From NCBI RefSeq assembly GCF_051859025.1, contig NZ_JBHYGL010000013.1:53733-117732 (forward strand): DNA of 64,000 nt, in the 5' to 3' direction. The translations under genes and the position numbers were made by a program. Of this stretch, positions 1-8,308 are shown piece by piece (within the stretch, counting starts at the first letter, position 1; every line of letters begins with the position of its first letter). The DNA comes from Falsiroseomonas sp051859025. GTDB taxonomy: Bacteria; Pseudomonadota; Alphaproteobacteria; Acetobacterales; Acetobacteraceae. The notes beneath the pieces are model-generated. The model did not search any database, was not told the DNA's origin, and saw only the letters and a list, made by a program, of their open reading frames with translations.

Positions 1-1134
1 GCCCGCGCCAACGCGCAGGTGCATTTCGCGGTCAAGGCGAACCCCAATTTGGCCGTGCTTCGCACCCTGGCGGAGGCCGGGGCCGGCGCCGATGTGGTGA
101 GCGAGGGCGAACTGCGCCTAGCCCGCGCCGCAGGCATCCCCGCCGACCACATCGTCTTCTCCGGCGTCGGCAAGACACTCGCGGAAATCCGCTATGCCCT
201 GGCGGAGGGCATCCAGCAGATCAACGCCGAATCGGCGGAGGAGGTGGAGATGATCTCCGCCATCGCCACCGCCATGGGCGTGGAAGCGCCCGTCGCCCTG
301 CGCGTGAACCCCGACGTGGACGCCAAGACCCACGCCAAGATCACGACGGGCAAGTCGGAGAACAAGTTCGGCATCGCGATCGGCGACGCCCCCGCCCTCT
401 ATGCCCGCATGGTCGCGCTGCCCGGCATCCGGCCCGTGGGCGTCGCCGTGCATATCGGCAGCCAGATCACCGCGGGCGTCTCCGCCTACCGCATCGCCTA
501 TGGCCACCTGGCCGACCTGGTTCGGTCGCTGCGCGCCCAGGGCCTGCCGGTGGAGCGGGTGGATTGCGGCGGCGGCCTTGGCATCCCCTATCGGGACGAA
601 CCGCCGCCCGCGCCCGCGGCGCTGGCCGGCGCCATCGCCTCCACCCTCGGCAATCTCGGCGTGGAACTGATGGTGGAGCCCGGCCGCTGGATCTGCGGCC
701 CCGCCGGCGTGCTGCTGGCCTCGGTCATCCTCCAGAAGACGGGGGCGGAGCGGCGCTTCGTCGTGGTCGATGCCGCGATGAACGATCTGGTGCGCCCGGC
801 CATGTACGATGCCTGGCACGGCATCGTGCCGGTCTCCCCCGCCGACTACGTCGCCGCCATCGCGCCCTGCGACGTGGTGGGCCCGATCTGCGAGACCGGC
901 GACACCTTCACCAGAAATCGTGGCCTTCCGAGCCTGGATCCGGGTAGCCTTGTCGCGTTCCTGGATGCGGGGGCCTACGGCGCTTCGATGAGCAGCACCT
1001 ACAACAGCCGGCCCCTGGCGGCCGAGATTCTGGTGGATGGCGATCGCTTCGCCGTGGTGCGCGAACGCCAGACGCAGGAAGCCCTGCTGGCGGGCCAGAA
1101 GCTGCCCTCCTGGATGACAGGCGGGCTGGCGTGA
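1..1134 (+). CDS. lysA: Diaminopimelate decarboxylase (5' end outside window)
   Basis: Decarboxylates meso-diaminopimelate to L-lysine, the last step of lysine synthesis, in the cytoplasm with PLP. The reading frame is open from base 1, so the N-terminus (about 40-50 residues compared with the usual ~420) lies outside; 377 residues are present. The PLP lysine is in FAVKAN at residue ~12 of the fragment. HIGSQI (~151-156), the glycine-rich CGGGLG (~189-194), EPGR (~226) and the C-terminal CETGD (~297-301), which completes the active site at the dimer interface, are all intact. The stop codon overlaps the GTG start of the next gene (GTGA), so the two are probably translationally coupled. The lysA plus TIGR02302 order is common in alphaproteobacteria. 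Identification is firm. Confidence 0.96.
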   Translation, partial: ARANAQVHFAVKANPNLAVLRTLAEAGAGADVVSEGELRLARAAGIPADHIVFSGVGKTLAEIRYALAEGIQQINAESAEEVEMISAIATAMGVEAPVALRVNPDVDAKTHAKITTGKSENKFGIAIGDAPALYARMVALPGIRPVGVAVHIGSQITAGVSAYRIAYGHLADLVRSLRAQGLPVERVDCGGGLGIPYRDEPPPAPAALAGAIASTLGNLGVELMVEPGRWICGPAGVLLASVILQKTGAERRFVVVDAAMNDLVRPAMYDAWHGIVPVSPADYVAAIAPCDVVGPICETGDTFTRNRGLPSLDPGSLVAFLDAGAYGASMSSTYNSRPLAAEILVDGDRFAVVRERQTQEALLAGQKLPSWMTGGLA

Positions 1135-3737
1135 CGGGGCGGGACCCGCTCGCCACGCTCCCCCGTCGCCGCGCTTTGGCGCGGCTGGCCCTGGCCTGGG
1201 AAAGGCTCTGGCCCGCGCTCTGGCCGCCGCTCGGCGTGCTGGGGCTGTTCGTCACGCTCTCGCTGCTCGGCCTGCCGCTGCTGCTGCCGAACTGGGCGCG
1301 GCCCATCCTGGCCGGCGCCTTCGCCCTCGCGCTCGCCTACGCCGCCTGGCGCGGCTTCCGGGGCTGGGCGCTGCCGGCGGAGGAGGAGGCGGATCGCCGC
1401 CTCGAACGCGCCTCCGGGCTGCCGCACCGGCCGCTGGCCGCCCTGGCCGACAAGCCCGCGGGGGGGGACGCGCTCTCCCTCGCGGTCTGGGAAGCCCATC
1501 GCAAGCGCGCGAGCGCCTCCATCCGCGCGCTGCGGGTCGGCATCCCCCGCCCTGGCCTTGCGGCGCGCGACCCGATCGCGCTGCGCTGCGGCCTTGGCCT
1601 GGCGCTGCTCGCCTCCCTCTTCATCGCGGGGCCGGAAGCGCCGGAGAGGCTGCGCCGCGCCGTGGTGCCAGGCTTTGCCGTCTCCGCCGCGCCGCCCGCG
1701 CTGCGGGTGGAGGCCTGGGTCACGCCGCCCGCCTATACCGGCGCCGCGCCGCTGTTCCTGGACCCCGCCGGTGGGCCCGTGACGGTGCCGCAGGGCAGCC
1801 GGTTGCAGGTCGCGCTGTCCGGCGGCAGCGGCGGCGCGCCGGAACTGCAGCTCGGCACCGATTCCACGCCCTTCCGCGCCCTCGATGGCCGGTCCTGGGG
1901 CGCGGAGGCGCAGCTCGACCACGGCGCCCGCCTGGTGATCCGGCGGGAGGGGTTCGAGGTCGCGGGCTGGACCCTGACCGTGCAGGCGGACCAGCCCCCC
2001 ACCGCCAGCTTCGCCGAAGCCCCCGCCCGCGCCGCCCGGGGCCTGGCGCTACGCCTGTCCTGGCGTACGGATGATGATTGGGGCGTGGCGTCTCTGAACA
2101 CCGAGATCCGCCTGAAGCCCCGCCCCCAGGCCGCGCCCCATGTGATCGAGATCGGCCTTCCCGGCGGCCAGCCCCGCAGCGCCCGCGGCATCGCCGGCCC
2201 CGACCTTTCCGCCCATCCCTGGGCGGGGCTCGATGTCGATGTCGTGCTGGTCGCCCGCGACGGCGCCGGCCAGGAGGGGCGGTCAGAGGTCGCGACGCTG
2301 ACCCTGCCGGAGCGCAGCTTCACCCACCCCGTCGCCCAGGCGCTGATCGCGCTGCGCAAGTCGCTGAGCCTCGACCCCAGCAAGCGCGTGGAGGCCCGGC
2401 AGGAGCTGGACCGCATCGCCGCCGCGCCGGAAGCCTTCGAGCACGACACCACCACCTACCTCGCCATCCGCAGCGCCCGCCACCGCCTGGTGCGGGACCG
2501 CCGCCCCGATGCGGTGGGGGAGGCGCAGGAGATCATGTGGGAAACCGCGCTGGCGCTGGAGGAAGGCCGCGCGGAACGCACCGCCCGCGCGCTGGAACAG
2601 GCCCGCGCCGCGCTGCGGGAGGCGCTGGAACAGGCCACCCGCGAACAGCAGGAAAACCGGGAACAGAATCCCGAGCAGCGGGCGGAGACGGAACGCCGCA
2701 TCCAGGAACTCCGCGACGCCATCCGCCGCCACCTGGAGGCGCTGGCGGAACGCCTCCAGCGGGAGAATGCGGAGGCGATGCCCTTCGACCCGCAGAACCG
2801 CATGATGGACCGCCGCGAGCTCGACCGCCGCATGGAACGGATGCGGGAAGCGAACCGGGAGAACCGCCCCCAGGACGCGCAGCGCGAATTGGCGGAGCTC
2901 GAGGAACAGCTCCGCGCGCTGGAGGAAGGCCGCACGCCGCGCAATGAGGCCGAGCAGCGCCAGCGCCAGCAGCGCGAACGCGGCCAGCAGCAGATGGGCG
3001 TGGTGCAGGACATGGTCCGCCGCCAGACGGAAATGATGGATAGCGGCCACCGCCGCGCCGAATCCGACACCCAGCGGCGGGAGGCCGAGCGCCGCGCCCA
3101 GCAGCTGCAGAACCGCGCCCCCTGGTCCCGCCCCAACCCCCAGCAGGAACAGCAGGCCCAGCAGCAGCGCGCCGAGGCCGATGAGGCCGCCCGCGCCGAG
3201 GCCAACCGGGAAGCCCGCACCCAGCGCGCCCTGCGCCGGGCCCTTGGCGAGGTGATGCAGCAATTCGGCGACCTGACCGGAGAGGTGCCGGCCCCGCTCG
3301 GCCGCGCCGACCAGGCGATGCGCGACGCGCAGGAAGCCCTCACCGAGGGCCGCGACGCCCGCACGCCCCAGCAGACCGCCATCCGCGAACTCCAGGAAGG
3401 CAGCCGCCAGATGGCGCAGCAGATGCAGCGCCAGTTCGGCCAGGGCCAGGAAGGGGAGGAGGAAGGCGAAGGCGAGGGCGAGATGATGGGCGAAGGGCAG
3501 GGCGAGGGTCAGGGCCAGGACCAGGCGCAGGACCAGGGCCCGGGCCGCGATCCCCTCGGCCGGCGCACCCGCGAAGCCCCCGGCGCCCAGGACAATGGCA
3601 GCGACACCCGCGTGCCGGATGAGGCCGAGCTGCTGCGCACCCGCCGCATCCAGGAGGAGCTCCGCAAGCGCGGCGCCGAACGCGGCCGGCCGCAGGAGGA
3701 GCTGGACTACATCGACCGCCTGCTGAAGCGCTTCTGA
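1131..3737 (+). CDS. TIGR02302 / DUF4175 family membrane protein
   Basis: An 868-residue protein of the alphaproteobacterial TIGR02302 (DUF4175) family; its biochemical role is unknown. Hydrophobic segments are visible at about residues 30-52, 58-75 and 150-168. A long, presumably periplasmic region follows. The second half (~residues 430-830) is extremely rich in Gln, Glu and Arg and looks like a long charged coiled coil. Near the end comes a low-complexity run of Gly, Glu and Gln (~775-805). The C-terminal ~50 residues (ending IDRLLKRF) are again ordinary sequence, as is usual for this family. The start is GTG overlapping the lysA stop, and its own stop overlaps the MOSC gene start (TGATG), so the three genes form one operon. 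The family assignment rests on overall architecture and neighbourhood. Confidence 0.88.
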   Translation: MTGRDPLATLPRRRALARLALAWERLWPALWPPLGVLGLFVTLSLLGLPLLLPNWARPILAGAFALALAYAAWRGFRGWALPAEEEADRRLERASGLPHRPLAALADKPAGGDALSLAVWEAHRKRASASIRALRVGIPRPGLAARDPIALRCGLGLALLASLFIAGPEAPERLRRAVVPGFAVSAAPPALRVEAWVTPPAYTGAAPLFLDPAGGPVTVPQGSRLQVALSGGSGGAPELQLGTDSTPFRALDGRSWGAEAQLDHGARLVIRREGFEVAGWTLTVQADQPPTASFAEAPARAARGLALRLSWRTDDDWGVASLNTEIRLKPRPQAAPHVIEIGLPGGQPRSARGIAGPDLSAHPWAGLDVDVVLVARDGAGQEGRSEVATLTLPERSFTHPVAQALIALRKSLSLDPSKRVEARQELDRIAAAPEAFEHDTTTYLAIRSARHRLVRDRRPDAVGEAQEIMWETALALEEGRAERTARALEQARAALREALEQATREQQENREQNPEQRAETERRIQELRDAIRRHLEALAERLQRENAEAMPFDPQNRMMDRRELDRRMERMREANRENRPQDAQRELAELEEQLRALEEGRTPRNEAEQRQRQQRERGQQQMGVVQDMVRRQTEMMDSGHRRAESDTQRREAERRAQQLQNRAPWSRPNPQQEQQAQQQRAEADEAARAEANREARTQRALRRALGEVMQQFGDLTGEVPAPLGRADQAMRDAQEALTEGRDARTPQQTAIRELQEGSRQMAQQMQRQFGQGQEGEEEGEGEGEMMGEGQGEGQGQDQAQDQGPGRDPLGRRTREAPGAQDNGSDTRVPDEAELLRTRRIQEELRKRGAERGRPQEELDYIDRLLKRF

Positions 3738-4273
3738 TGCGCGTCGTCTGCGTCGCGCGCGACGGAACCCACCGCTTCAGCAAGCAGCCCGTCCCCGCCA
3801 TCACGCTGCTGGGGGGCCTCGGCGTGGAAGGCGATGCCCATGCGGGCGTCACGGTGAAGCACCGCTCCCGCGTCGCGCGGGACCCGACGGTGCCCAACCT
3901 CCGCCAGCTTCACCTCATCCACGCCGAACTCTTCGACGAACTGGCCGAGGCCGGGTTCAGCGTCGCCCCTGCCGAGATGGGGGAGAACGTCACCACGCGG
4001 GGGATCGACCTGCTGGCCCTGCCGACCGGCGCGCGGCTTCGCCTCGGCCCGACGGCGCTGGTGGAGGTGACGGGCCTGCGTAACCCCTGCCACCAGATCG
4101 ATGCCTTCCAGCCCGGCCTGATGAAGGCGGTGCTCGGCCGCGCCGCGGATGGGTCGCTGATCCGCAAATCCGGCGTGATGGCGGTGGTGCTGGAAGGCGG
4201 GATCGTGGCGCCGGGCGATGCCGTCACGGTCGAATGGCAACCGGCGGTGTTCCACCCTCTCGCACCCGTGTAG
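3737..4273 (+). CDS. MOSC domain-containing protein
   Basis: A 178-residue stand-alone MOSC-domain protein. MOSC domains are found in molybdenum cofactor sulfurases and in the YiiM / mARC enzymes that reduce N-hydroxylated compounds. Visible signatures are the glycine-rich G-LGVEGDAHAG near residue 30-40 and the core ENVTTRGIDL followed by LVEVTGLRNPCHQID (about residues 77-122), where the conserved cysteine of the family lies. The start ATG overlaps the stop of the preceding gene, so it is the last gene of the lysA operon as seen here. The substrate cannot be inferred; Moco-dependent sulfur or N-oxide chemistry is only the family expectation. Confidence 0.9.
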   Translation: MRVVCVARDGTHRFSKQPVPAITLLGGLGVEGDAHAGVTVKHRSRVARDPTVPNLRQLHLIHAELFDELAEAGFSVAPAEMGENVTTRGIDLLALPTGARLRLGPTALVEVTGLRNPCHQIDAFQPGLMKAVLGRAADGSLIRKSGVMAVVLEGGIVAPGDAVTVEWQPAVFHPLAPV

Positions 4274-4401
4274 CCCGCCGGGCCGAAGCGGCCCGGTTCC
4301 ATCGCAGCCGTGATCGCCCGCGCCCTCCCTTCATGGCAGGGCGCCGCGCAGGATGCAGCCTCGGTGGATGCCCCTCCCGGCCCCCGCCGCGGGAGTGGTG
4401 C

Positions 4402-5925
4402 ATGAGCGACGTGCGTGACGACCCCGAGAGCGGGGAGGAGGATCCCCCCCGCATCTCCACCGGCAGCGCGGGGCTGGACGATATCCTGGGCGGCGGCTTC
4501 GACCCCGATCGCCTCTACCTCGTCGAGGGTCGCCCCGGCGCGGGCAAGACGACGCTCGCGCTGCAATTCCTGCTGGAAGGCGCGCGGCTGGGGGAGGCGA
4601 CGCTCTACATCTCCCTCTCGGAGACGGAACGCGAATTGCGCCTGGTCGCCAAGCGCCATGGCTGGTCGCTGCGCGGCATCACGGTCTTCGAACTGGTGCC
4701 GCCGGAAGCCAGCCTCGACCCCGATCGCGAACTCACGGTCTTCCACCCCGCGGAGGTCGAACTCGGCGAGACGACGCGCCTGATCTTCGAGAGGGTGGCA
4801 GCGATCAACCCGAAGCGCGTGGTCTTCGACAGCCTGTCGGAACTGCGGCTGCTGGCGCAGAATTCGCTGCGCTACCGCCGGCAGATCCTGGCGGTGAAGC
4901 ATTTCTTCGCGTCGCGCGCCTGCACCGTGCTGATGCTGGATGATCTGTCGTCGCAGCGGGACGATCTGCAACTGCATTCCATCGCGCATGGCGTCGTCAT
5001 GCTGGACCAGGCGGCGGTGGATTACGGGGGCGACCGCAGGCGGCTGCGCGTGGTGAAGATGCGCGGCATCCCCTTCCGCGGCGGCTTCCACGACTTCACC
5101 ATCCGCCGGGGCGGGCTGGCGATCCACCCGCGCCTGGTGGCGGCAGAACACCACGCCACCTTCAGCAGCGAAGCCACGCCATCCGGCGTTCCTGTGCTGG
5201 ACCGGATGCTGGGGGGCGGGCTGGAACGCGGCACCAACGCGCTGCTGCTGGGCGCCGCGGGGGTGGGGAAATCCTCCCTCGCCATCGTCTATGCCGTGTC
5301 GGCGGCGCTGCGCGGCGAACGCGCGGTGTTCTACGCCTTCGATGAGGGCGCGGGCACCATCATGGCACGCGCCAGCGCGCTCGGCCTGCCGCTGCGCGCC
5401 TGCGTGGACCAGGGGCTGGTGCGCATCCAGCAGATCGACCCGGCGGAACTGGCACCCGGCGAATTCGCCAGCCTGGTGCGCCAGGCGGTGGAGGTGGAGC
5501 ACGCGCGCATCATCGTGATCGACAGCCTGAACGGCTACCTCAGCGCCATGCCGGATGAGCGCTTCCTGATCCTGCAGATGCATGAATTGCTGACCTACCT
5601 CGCGCAGCTCGGCGTGCTGACGATCCTGGTGCTGGCGCAGCACGGGCTGGTCGGGCCCATGCACAGCCCGGTGGACCTCAGCTACCTCGCGGATTCGGTG
5701 CTGCTGCTGCGCTATTTCGAACACCAGGGTTCGGTGCGCCGCGCCCTGTCGGTCGTGAAGAAGCGCAGCAGCGCGCATGAGACCTCGATCCGCGAATTCC
5801 GCCTGGGCGCGCGGGGCATCAGCATCGGCCCGCCGCTGCGCGATTTCAGCGGCGTCTTCACCGGCGTGCCCACCTATGTCGGCACCGCGGAGCCGCTGCT
5901 GCGCGACGATGACCCCGGGCTCTGA
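4402..5925 (+). CDS. KaiC-like double-domain RecA ATPase
   Basis: A 507-residue protein with two tandem KaiC/RecA-like ATPase domains. Domain 1 has Walker A GRPGAGKTT (43-51), an acidic SETE pair after it (73-76) and a Walker B strand ending at D143. Domain 2 has GAAGVGKSS (284-292), a DE pair (314-315) and Walker B IIVIDSLNG (370-378). Such proteins act as ATP-driven switches in signalling; only cyanobacterial KaiC is a proven clock component. The start at 4402 is chosen over an upstream in-frame start at 4234 because a GGGAG ribosome-binding site lies about 6 bases before it and the extra N-terminus overlaps the MOSC gene and is low-complexity. The gene overlaps the next one (histidine kinase) by 17 bases, so they form a signalling pair. 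No KaiA or KaiB is present in the window. Confidence 0.92.
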   Translation: MSDVRDDPESGEEDPPRISTGSAGLDDILGGGFDPDRLYLVEGRPGAGKTTLALQFLLEGARLGEATLYISLSETERELRLVAKRHGWSLRGITVFELVPPEASLDPDRELTVFHPAEVELGETTRLIFERVAAINPKRVVFDSLSELRLLAQNSLRYRRQILAVKHFFASRACTVLMLDDLSSQRDDLQLHSIAHGVVMLDQAAVDYGGDRRRLRVVKMRGIPFRGGFHDFTIRRGGLAIHPRLVAAEHHATFSSEATPSGVPVLDRMLGGGLERGTNALLLGAAGVGKSSLAIVYAVSAALRGERAVFYAFDEGAGTIMARASALGLPLRACVDQGLVRIQQIDPAELAPGEFASLVRQAVEVEHARIIVIDSLNGYLSAMPDERFLILQMHELLTYLAQLGVLTILVLAQHGLVGPMHSPVDLSYLADSVLLLRYFEHQGSVRRALSVVKKRSSAHETSIREFRLGARGISIGPPLRDFSGVFTGVPTYVGTAEPLLRDDDPGL

Positions 5926-7609
5926 CGCCCGTCCCTGGACGGTGCTGGTGCTCGCACCCACGGGGCGGGACGGCGCGGCATCGGCGGAGCTGTTCCGCCG
6001 CGCCGGGCTGCGCGCGCGCGAATGCGCCGACCTGCCCGGCCTGGTGCTGGGGCTGGAGGAAGGGGCGGATGCCGCCTTCGTGGCGGAGGAAGCGCTGTTC
6101 AACGCGCCCACGGATGCGCTCGTCGCCTGGGTGCGCCGCCAGCCGCCCTGGTCCGACCTGCCCTTCGTGGTGCTGACCAGCCACCGGGAAGGGCCCGCTG
6201 TCGTCGCCGGCCGCGCCCGGCTGGTGGCGGCGCTGCGCAACGTGTCGCTGCTGGAACGCCCTGTGCAGGCCATCACGCTGACCAGCACCATCCAGGCCGC
6301 GCTGCGCGCCCGCCGGCGCCAATATGAGCTGCGCGCCCATTTGGCCGAACAGGCCCGCGCCGCCCGCGAACTGGAAGGCCTGATCGCCGCCCGGACGCGG
6401 GAGCTGGAACAGGCGAATGCCGCGCTCCGCCACCAGATCGCGGAACGCGAACGCATCGCGGAATCGCTGCGCCACGCCCAGAAGATCGAGGCGATGGGCC
6501 AGCTGACCGGCGGCGTCGCGCATGACTTCAACAACCTGCTGATGGTCATCACCGGCGGGCTCGACATGCTGGACCGCCAGGCGGACCCGAACCGCCGGCG
6601 CCTGCTGATGGATGGCATGCGCCAGGCCGCGATGCGCGGCGCGGGGCTGACGCGCCAGCTCCTCGCCTTCTCCCGCCGCCAGGCGCTGCAGCCGGAGCCC
6701 GTGGATCTGCGGCGCCATATCGGCGGCATGCGGGAATTGCTGGACCGCAGCCTGCGCGGCGACGTGCATGTCGCGCTCGATTTCCCGCCCAGCCTCTGGC
6801 CCGTGGAGATCGACCCGGGGGAGCTGGAGCTGTCGATCCTCAATTTGTCGGTCAATGCGCGGGACGCCATGCCCGCCGGCGGCACCATCACCATCCGGGC
6901 GGAGAATGTGGCGGGGCTGGAGGAGCCGGAACTGCGCGGCGACGTGGTGAAGCTGTCCGTCATCGACAGCGGAACGGGCATGGCGCCGGAGGTGGTGGCG
7001 CGGGTCTTCGAGCCGTTCTTCACCACCAAGGACATCGGCAAGGGATCGGGTCTCGGCCTCGCGCAGGTCTATGGCTTCGCGCGGCAATCCGGCGGCACGG
7101 TCAGGATCGAGACGGCGCTGGGCCAGGGTTCCGCCATCGCGCTGCTGCTGCCGCGGTCGCATCGCCAGCCCGCCGAGGATGACACCGCCGCGGCGGTGGA
7201 AGTGCCGGCCGGGGGCCTCGCGGGGCATGTCCTGCTGGTGGAGGATGATGACGAGGTCGCGGCCCTGGTGCAGGAGATGCTGTCACAGATCGGCTTCACC
7301 GTGACCCGCGCCGCCAGCGCCGCCGCGGCGCTGGGCGCGCTGGCGGATCACCGCCCGGTGGACCTCGTGTTCAGCGACGTGATGATGCCCGGCGGGATGA
7401 ATGGCGTGGAACTGGCGCGGGAGGTACGCCGCCGCCGCCCCCGATTGCCGGTGCTGCTGACCACCGCCTATGCCGCCGCCGCCAAGCGGGATGCGGAGAC
7501 GGAAGGCATCGCGCTGCTGCCCAAGCCCTACCGGATCGAGGCCCTGGCCGCCGCGACGCGGGCGGTGCTGGGGGAGGAAGGCGGCCGGCGGGCGGCGGTG
7601 GGGGGGTAG
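5909..7609 (+). CDS. Hybrid histidine kinase with N-terminal pseudo-receiver and C-terminal receiver
   Basis: A 566-residue cytoplasmic hybrid kinase with no membrane segment. Residues ~10-130 have the alternating pattern of a receiver domain but lack a phospho-acceptor Asp, and the usual conserved Lys before Pro is replaced (LLERP, 114-118). A coiled coil follows (~135-185). The dimerisation/phosphotransfer helix has GGVAHDFNNLL with phospho-His at 205. The ATPase domain has the N box (NARDA, 316-320), DSGTGM (353-358), FEPFFTTK and GSGLGL (379-384). The C-terminal receiver has an acidic patch EDDDE, phospho-acceptor D490 in FSDVMMP and the conserved Lys in LLPKPY (K539). The ATG at 5909 lies inside the end of the KaiC-like gene, indicating translational coupling and a common pathway. 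No DNA-binding output domain is present, so a separate partner must act downstream. Confidence 0.93.
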   Translation: MTPGSDARPWTVLVLAPTGRDGAASAELFRRAGLRARECADLPGLVLGLEEGADAAFVAEEALFNAPTDALVAWVRRQPPWSDLPFVVLTSHREGPAVVAGRARLVAALRNVSLLERPVQAITLTSTIQAALRARRRQYELRAHLAEQARAARELEGLIAARTRELEQANAALRHQIAERERIAESLRHAQKIEAMGQLTGGVAHDFNNLLMVITGGLDMLDRQADPNRRRLLMDGMRQAAMRGAGLTRQLLAFSRRQALQPEPVDLRRHIGGMRELLDRSLRGDVHVALDFPPSLWPVEIDPGELELSILNLSVNARDAMPAGGTITIRAENVAGLEEPELRGDVVKLSVIDSGTGMAPEVVARVFEPFFTTKDIGKGSGLGLAQVYGFARQSGGTVRIETALGQGSAIALLLPRSHRQPAEDDTAAAVEVPAGGLAGHVLLVEDDDEVAALVQEMLSQIGFTVTRAASAAAALGALADHRPVDLVFSDVMMPGGMNGVELAREVRRRRPRLPVLLTTAYAAAAKRDAETEGIALLPKPYRIEALAAATRAVLGEEGGRRAAVGG

Positions 7610-7615
7610 GGATGC

Positions 7616-8308
7616 TCAGTGGCGCGCCTGGCGCAGCAGGGCGCCGGCCAGCATCTCCCCCAGGCAGCTTTCGCCCAGCGCGGCACCCGGCGTGGGGCCC
7701 TGGCGGCCCCAGGCCTCCATGATGGCGTAGCGGCGGAACACCGGTACCGCCATGCCGCGGACGGCGGTGCCCAGCGCCTCCACATAGCGGCGATAGGTGG
7801 GCTCCTGCGGTGATCCGGCGTGGTAGGCCAGGTCCACCAGCACCAGGTCCGATTGCTGGGCCGCCACCCATTCCGCCACCCGGCGGATGGTCAGGCCGAA
7901 TTTCGCGGGGTCCGTCATGGCCAGGGCATCGGCCATGCCGGTGCGCCAGACCACCAGCGCCGGCTCCGTCTCCGTCGTCGCGCGGCGCACGCGTTCCGCC
8001 GCGTCCTTGGCCAGCATCCCGGCGGTGGGGATGATCTGCACCCGCACTTCCCGCCCCGGCAGGCGGTGCTGCAGGGCCTGGGACAGGCTGAGGGCGAAGG
8101 GGCCCTCCAGGCTTCCGGCCCGGGCGCCGCCCAGCCCGACCAGCAGGATGTCGACCGGCCCGGATGCGGCCAGCGCCCCGGCCAGCCGCGGCAGCCCGGC
8201 GCCGAGATCGGCTTCCGGCACCGGCCCGGGGCAGCCCCCGGCGCGAGCCGGGGCGGGCGCCGCCAGCAGCGCGAGGAGCAGGAGGGACAGCAGCAGCTTC
8301 ATCGTCAC
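7616..8308 (-). CDS. Secreted SGNH/GDSL hydrolase-like protein, partner of OpgC
   Basis: A 230-residue protein with a clear signal peptide (leucine/alanine-rich stretch, cleavage near ARAG, residue ~23-24). The remainder has the alternating strand/helix look of an SGNH (GDSL-type) hydrolase: a strand VDILLVGLGGA near 53-63, a strand ALVVWRTGMAD near 138-148 where the family usually has a conserved Asn block, and LVLVDLAYH near 172-180. The canonical GDS motif and a clean Ser-His-Asp triad are not obvious, so it may be a degenerate or distant member. The GTG start overlaps the stop of the OpgC-like gene (GTGA); an ATG two codons in (8302) is an alternative. The tight pairing suggests a joint role in modifying an envelope glycan, with this protein acting in the periplasm. 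Function is inferred. Confidence 0.68.
   Translation of the reverse strand: MTMKLLLSLLLLALLAAPAPARAGGCPGPVPEADLGAGLPRLAGALAASGPVDILLVGLGGARAGSLEGPFALSLSQALQHRLPGREVRVQIIPTAGMLAKDAAERVRRATTETEPALVVWRTGMADALAMTDPAKFGLTIRRVAEWVAAQQSDLVLVDLAYHAGSPQEPTYRRYVEALGTAVRGMAVPVFRRYAIMEAWGRQGPTPGAALGESCLGEMLAGALLRQARH

Noticed and set aside
2900..3600. Repeat region inside the TIGR02302 gene as a possible frameshift or recombination site
   Set aside because: The Gln/Glu/Arg-rich coiled coil is a known family feature and the frame is intact on both sides.
3910..7041. A 1,043-codon open frame on the minus strand
   Set aside because: It lies antisense to the MOSC, KaiC-like and histidine kinase genes, whose motifs are unmistakable. 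Its translation is low-complexity and typical of GC-rich shadow frames.
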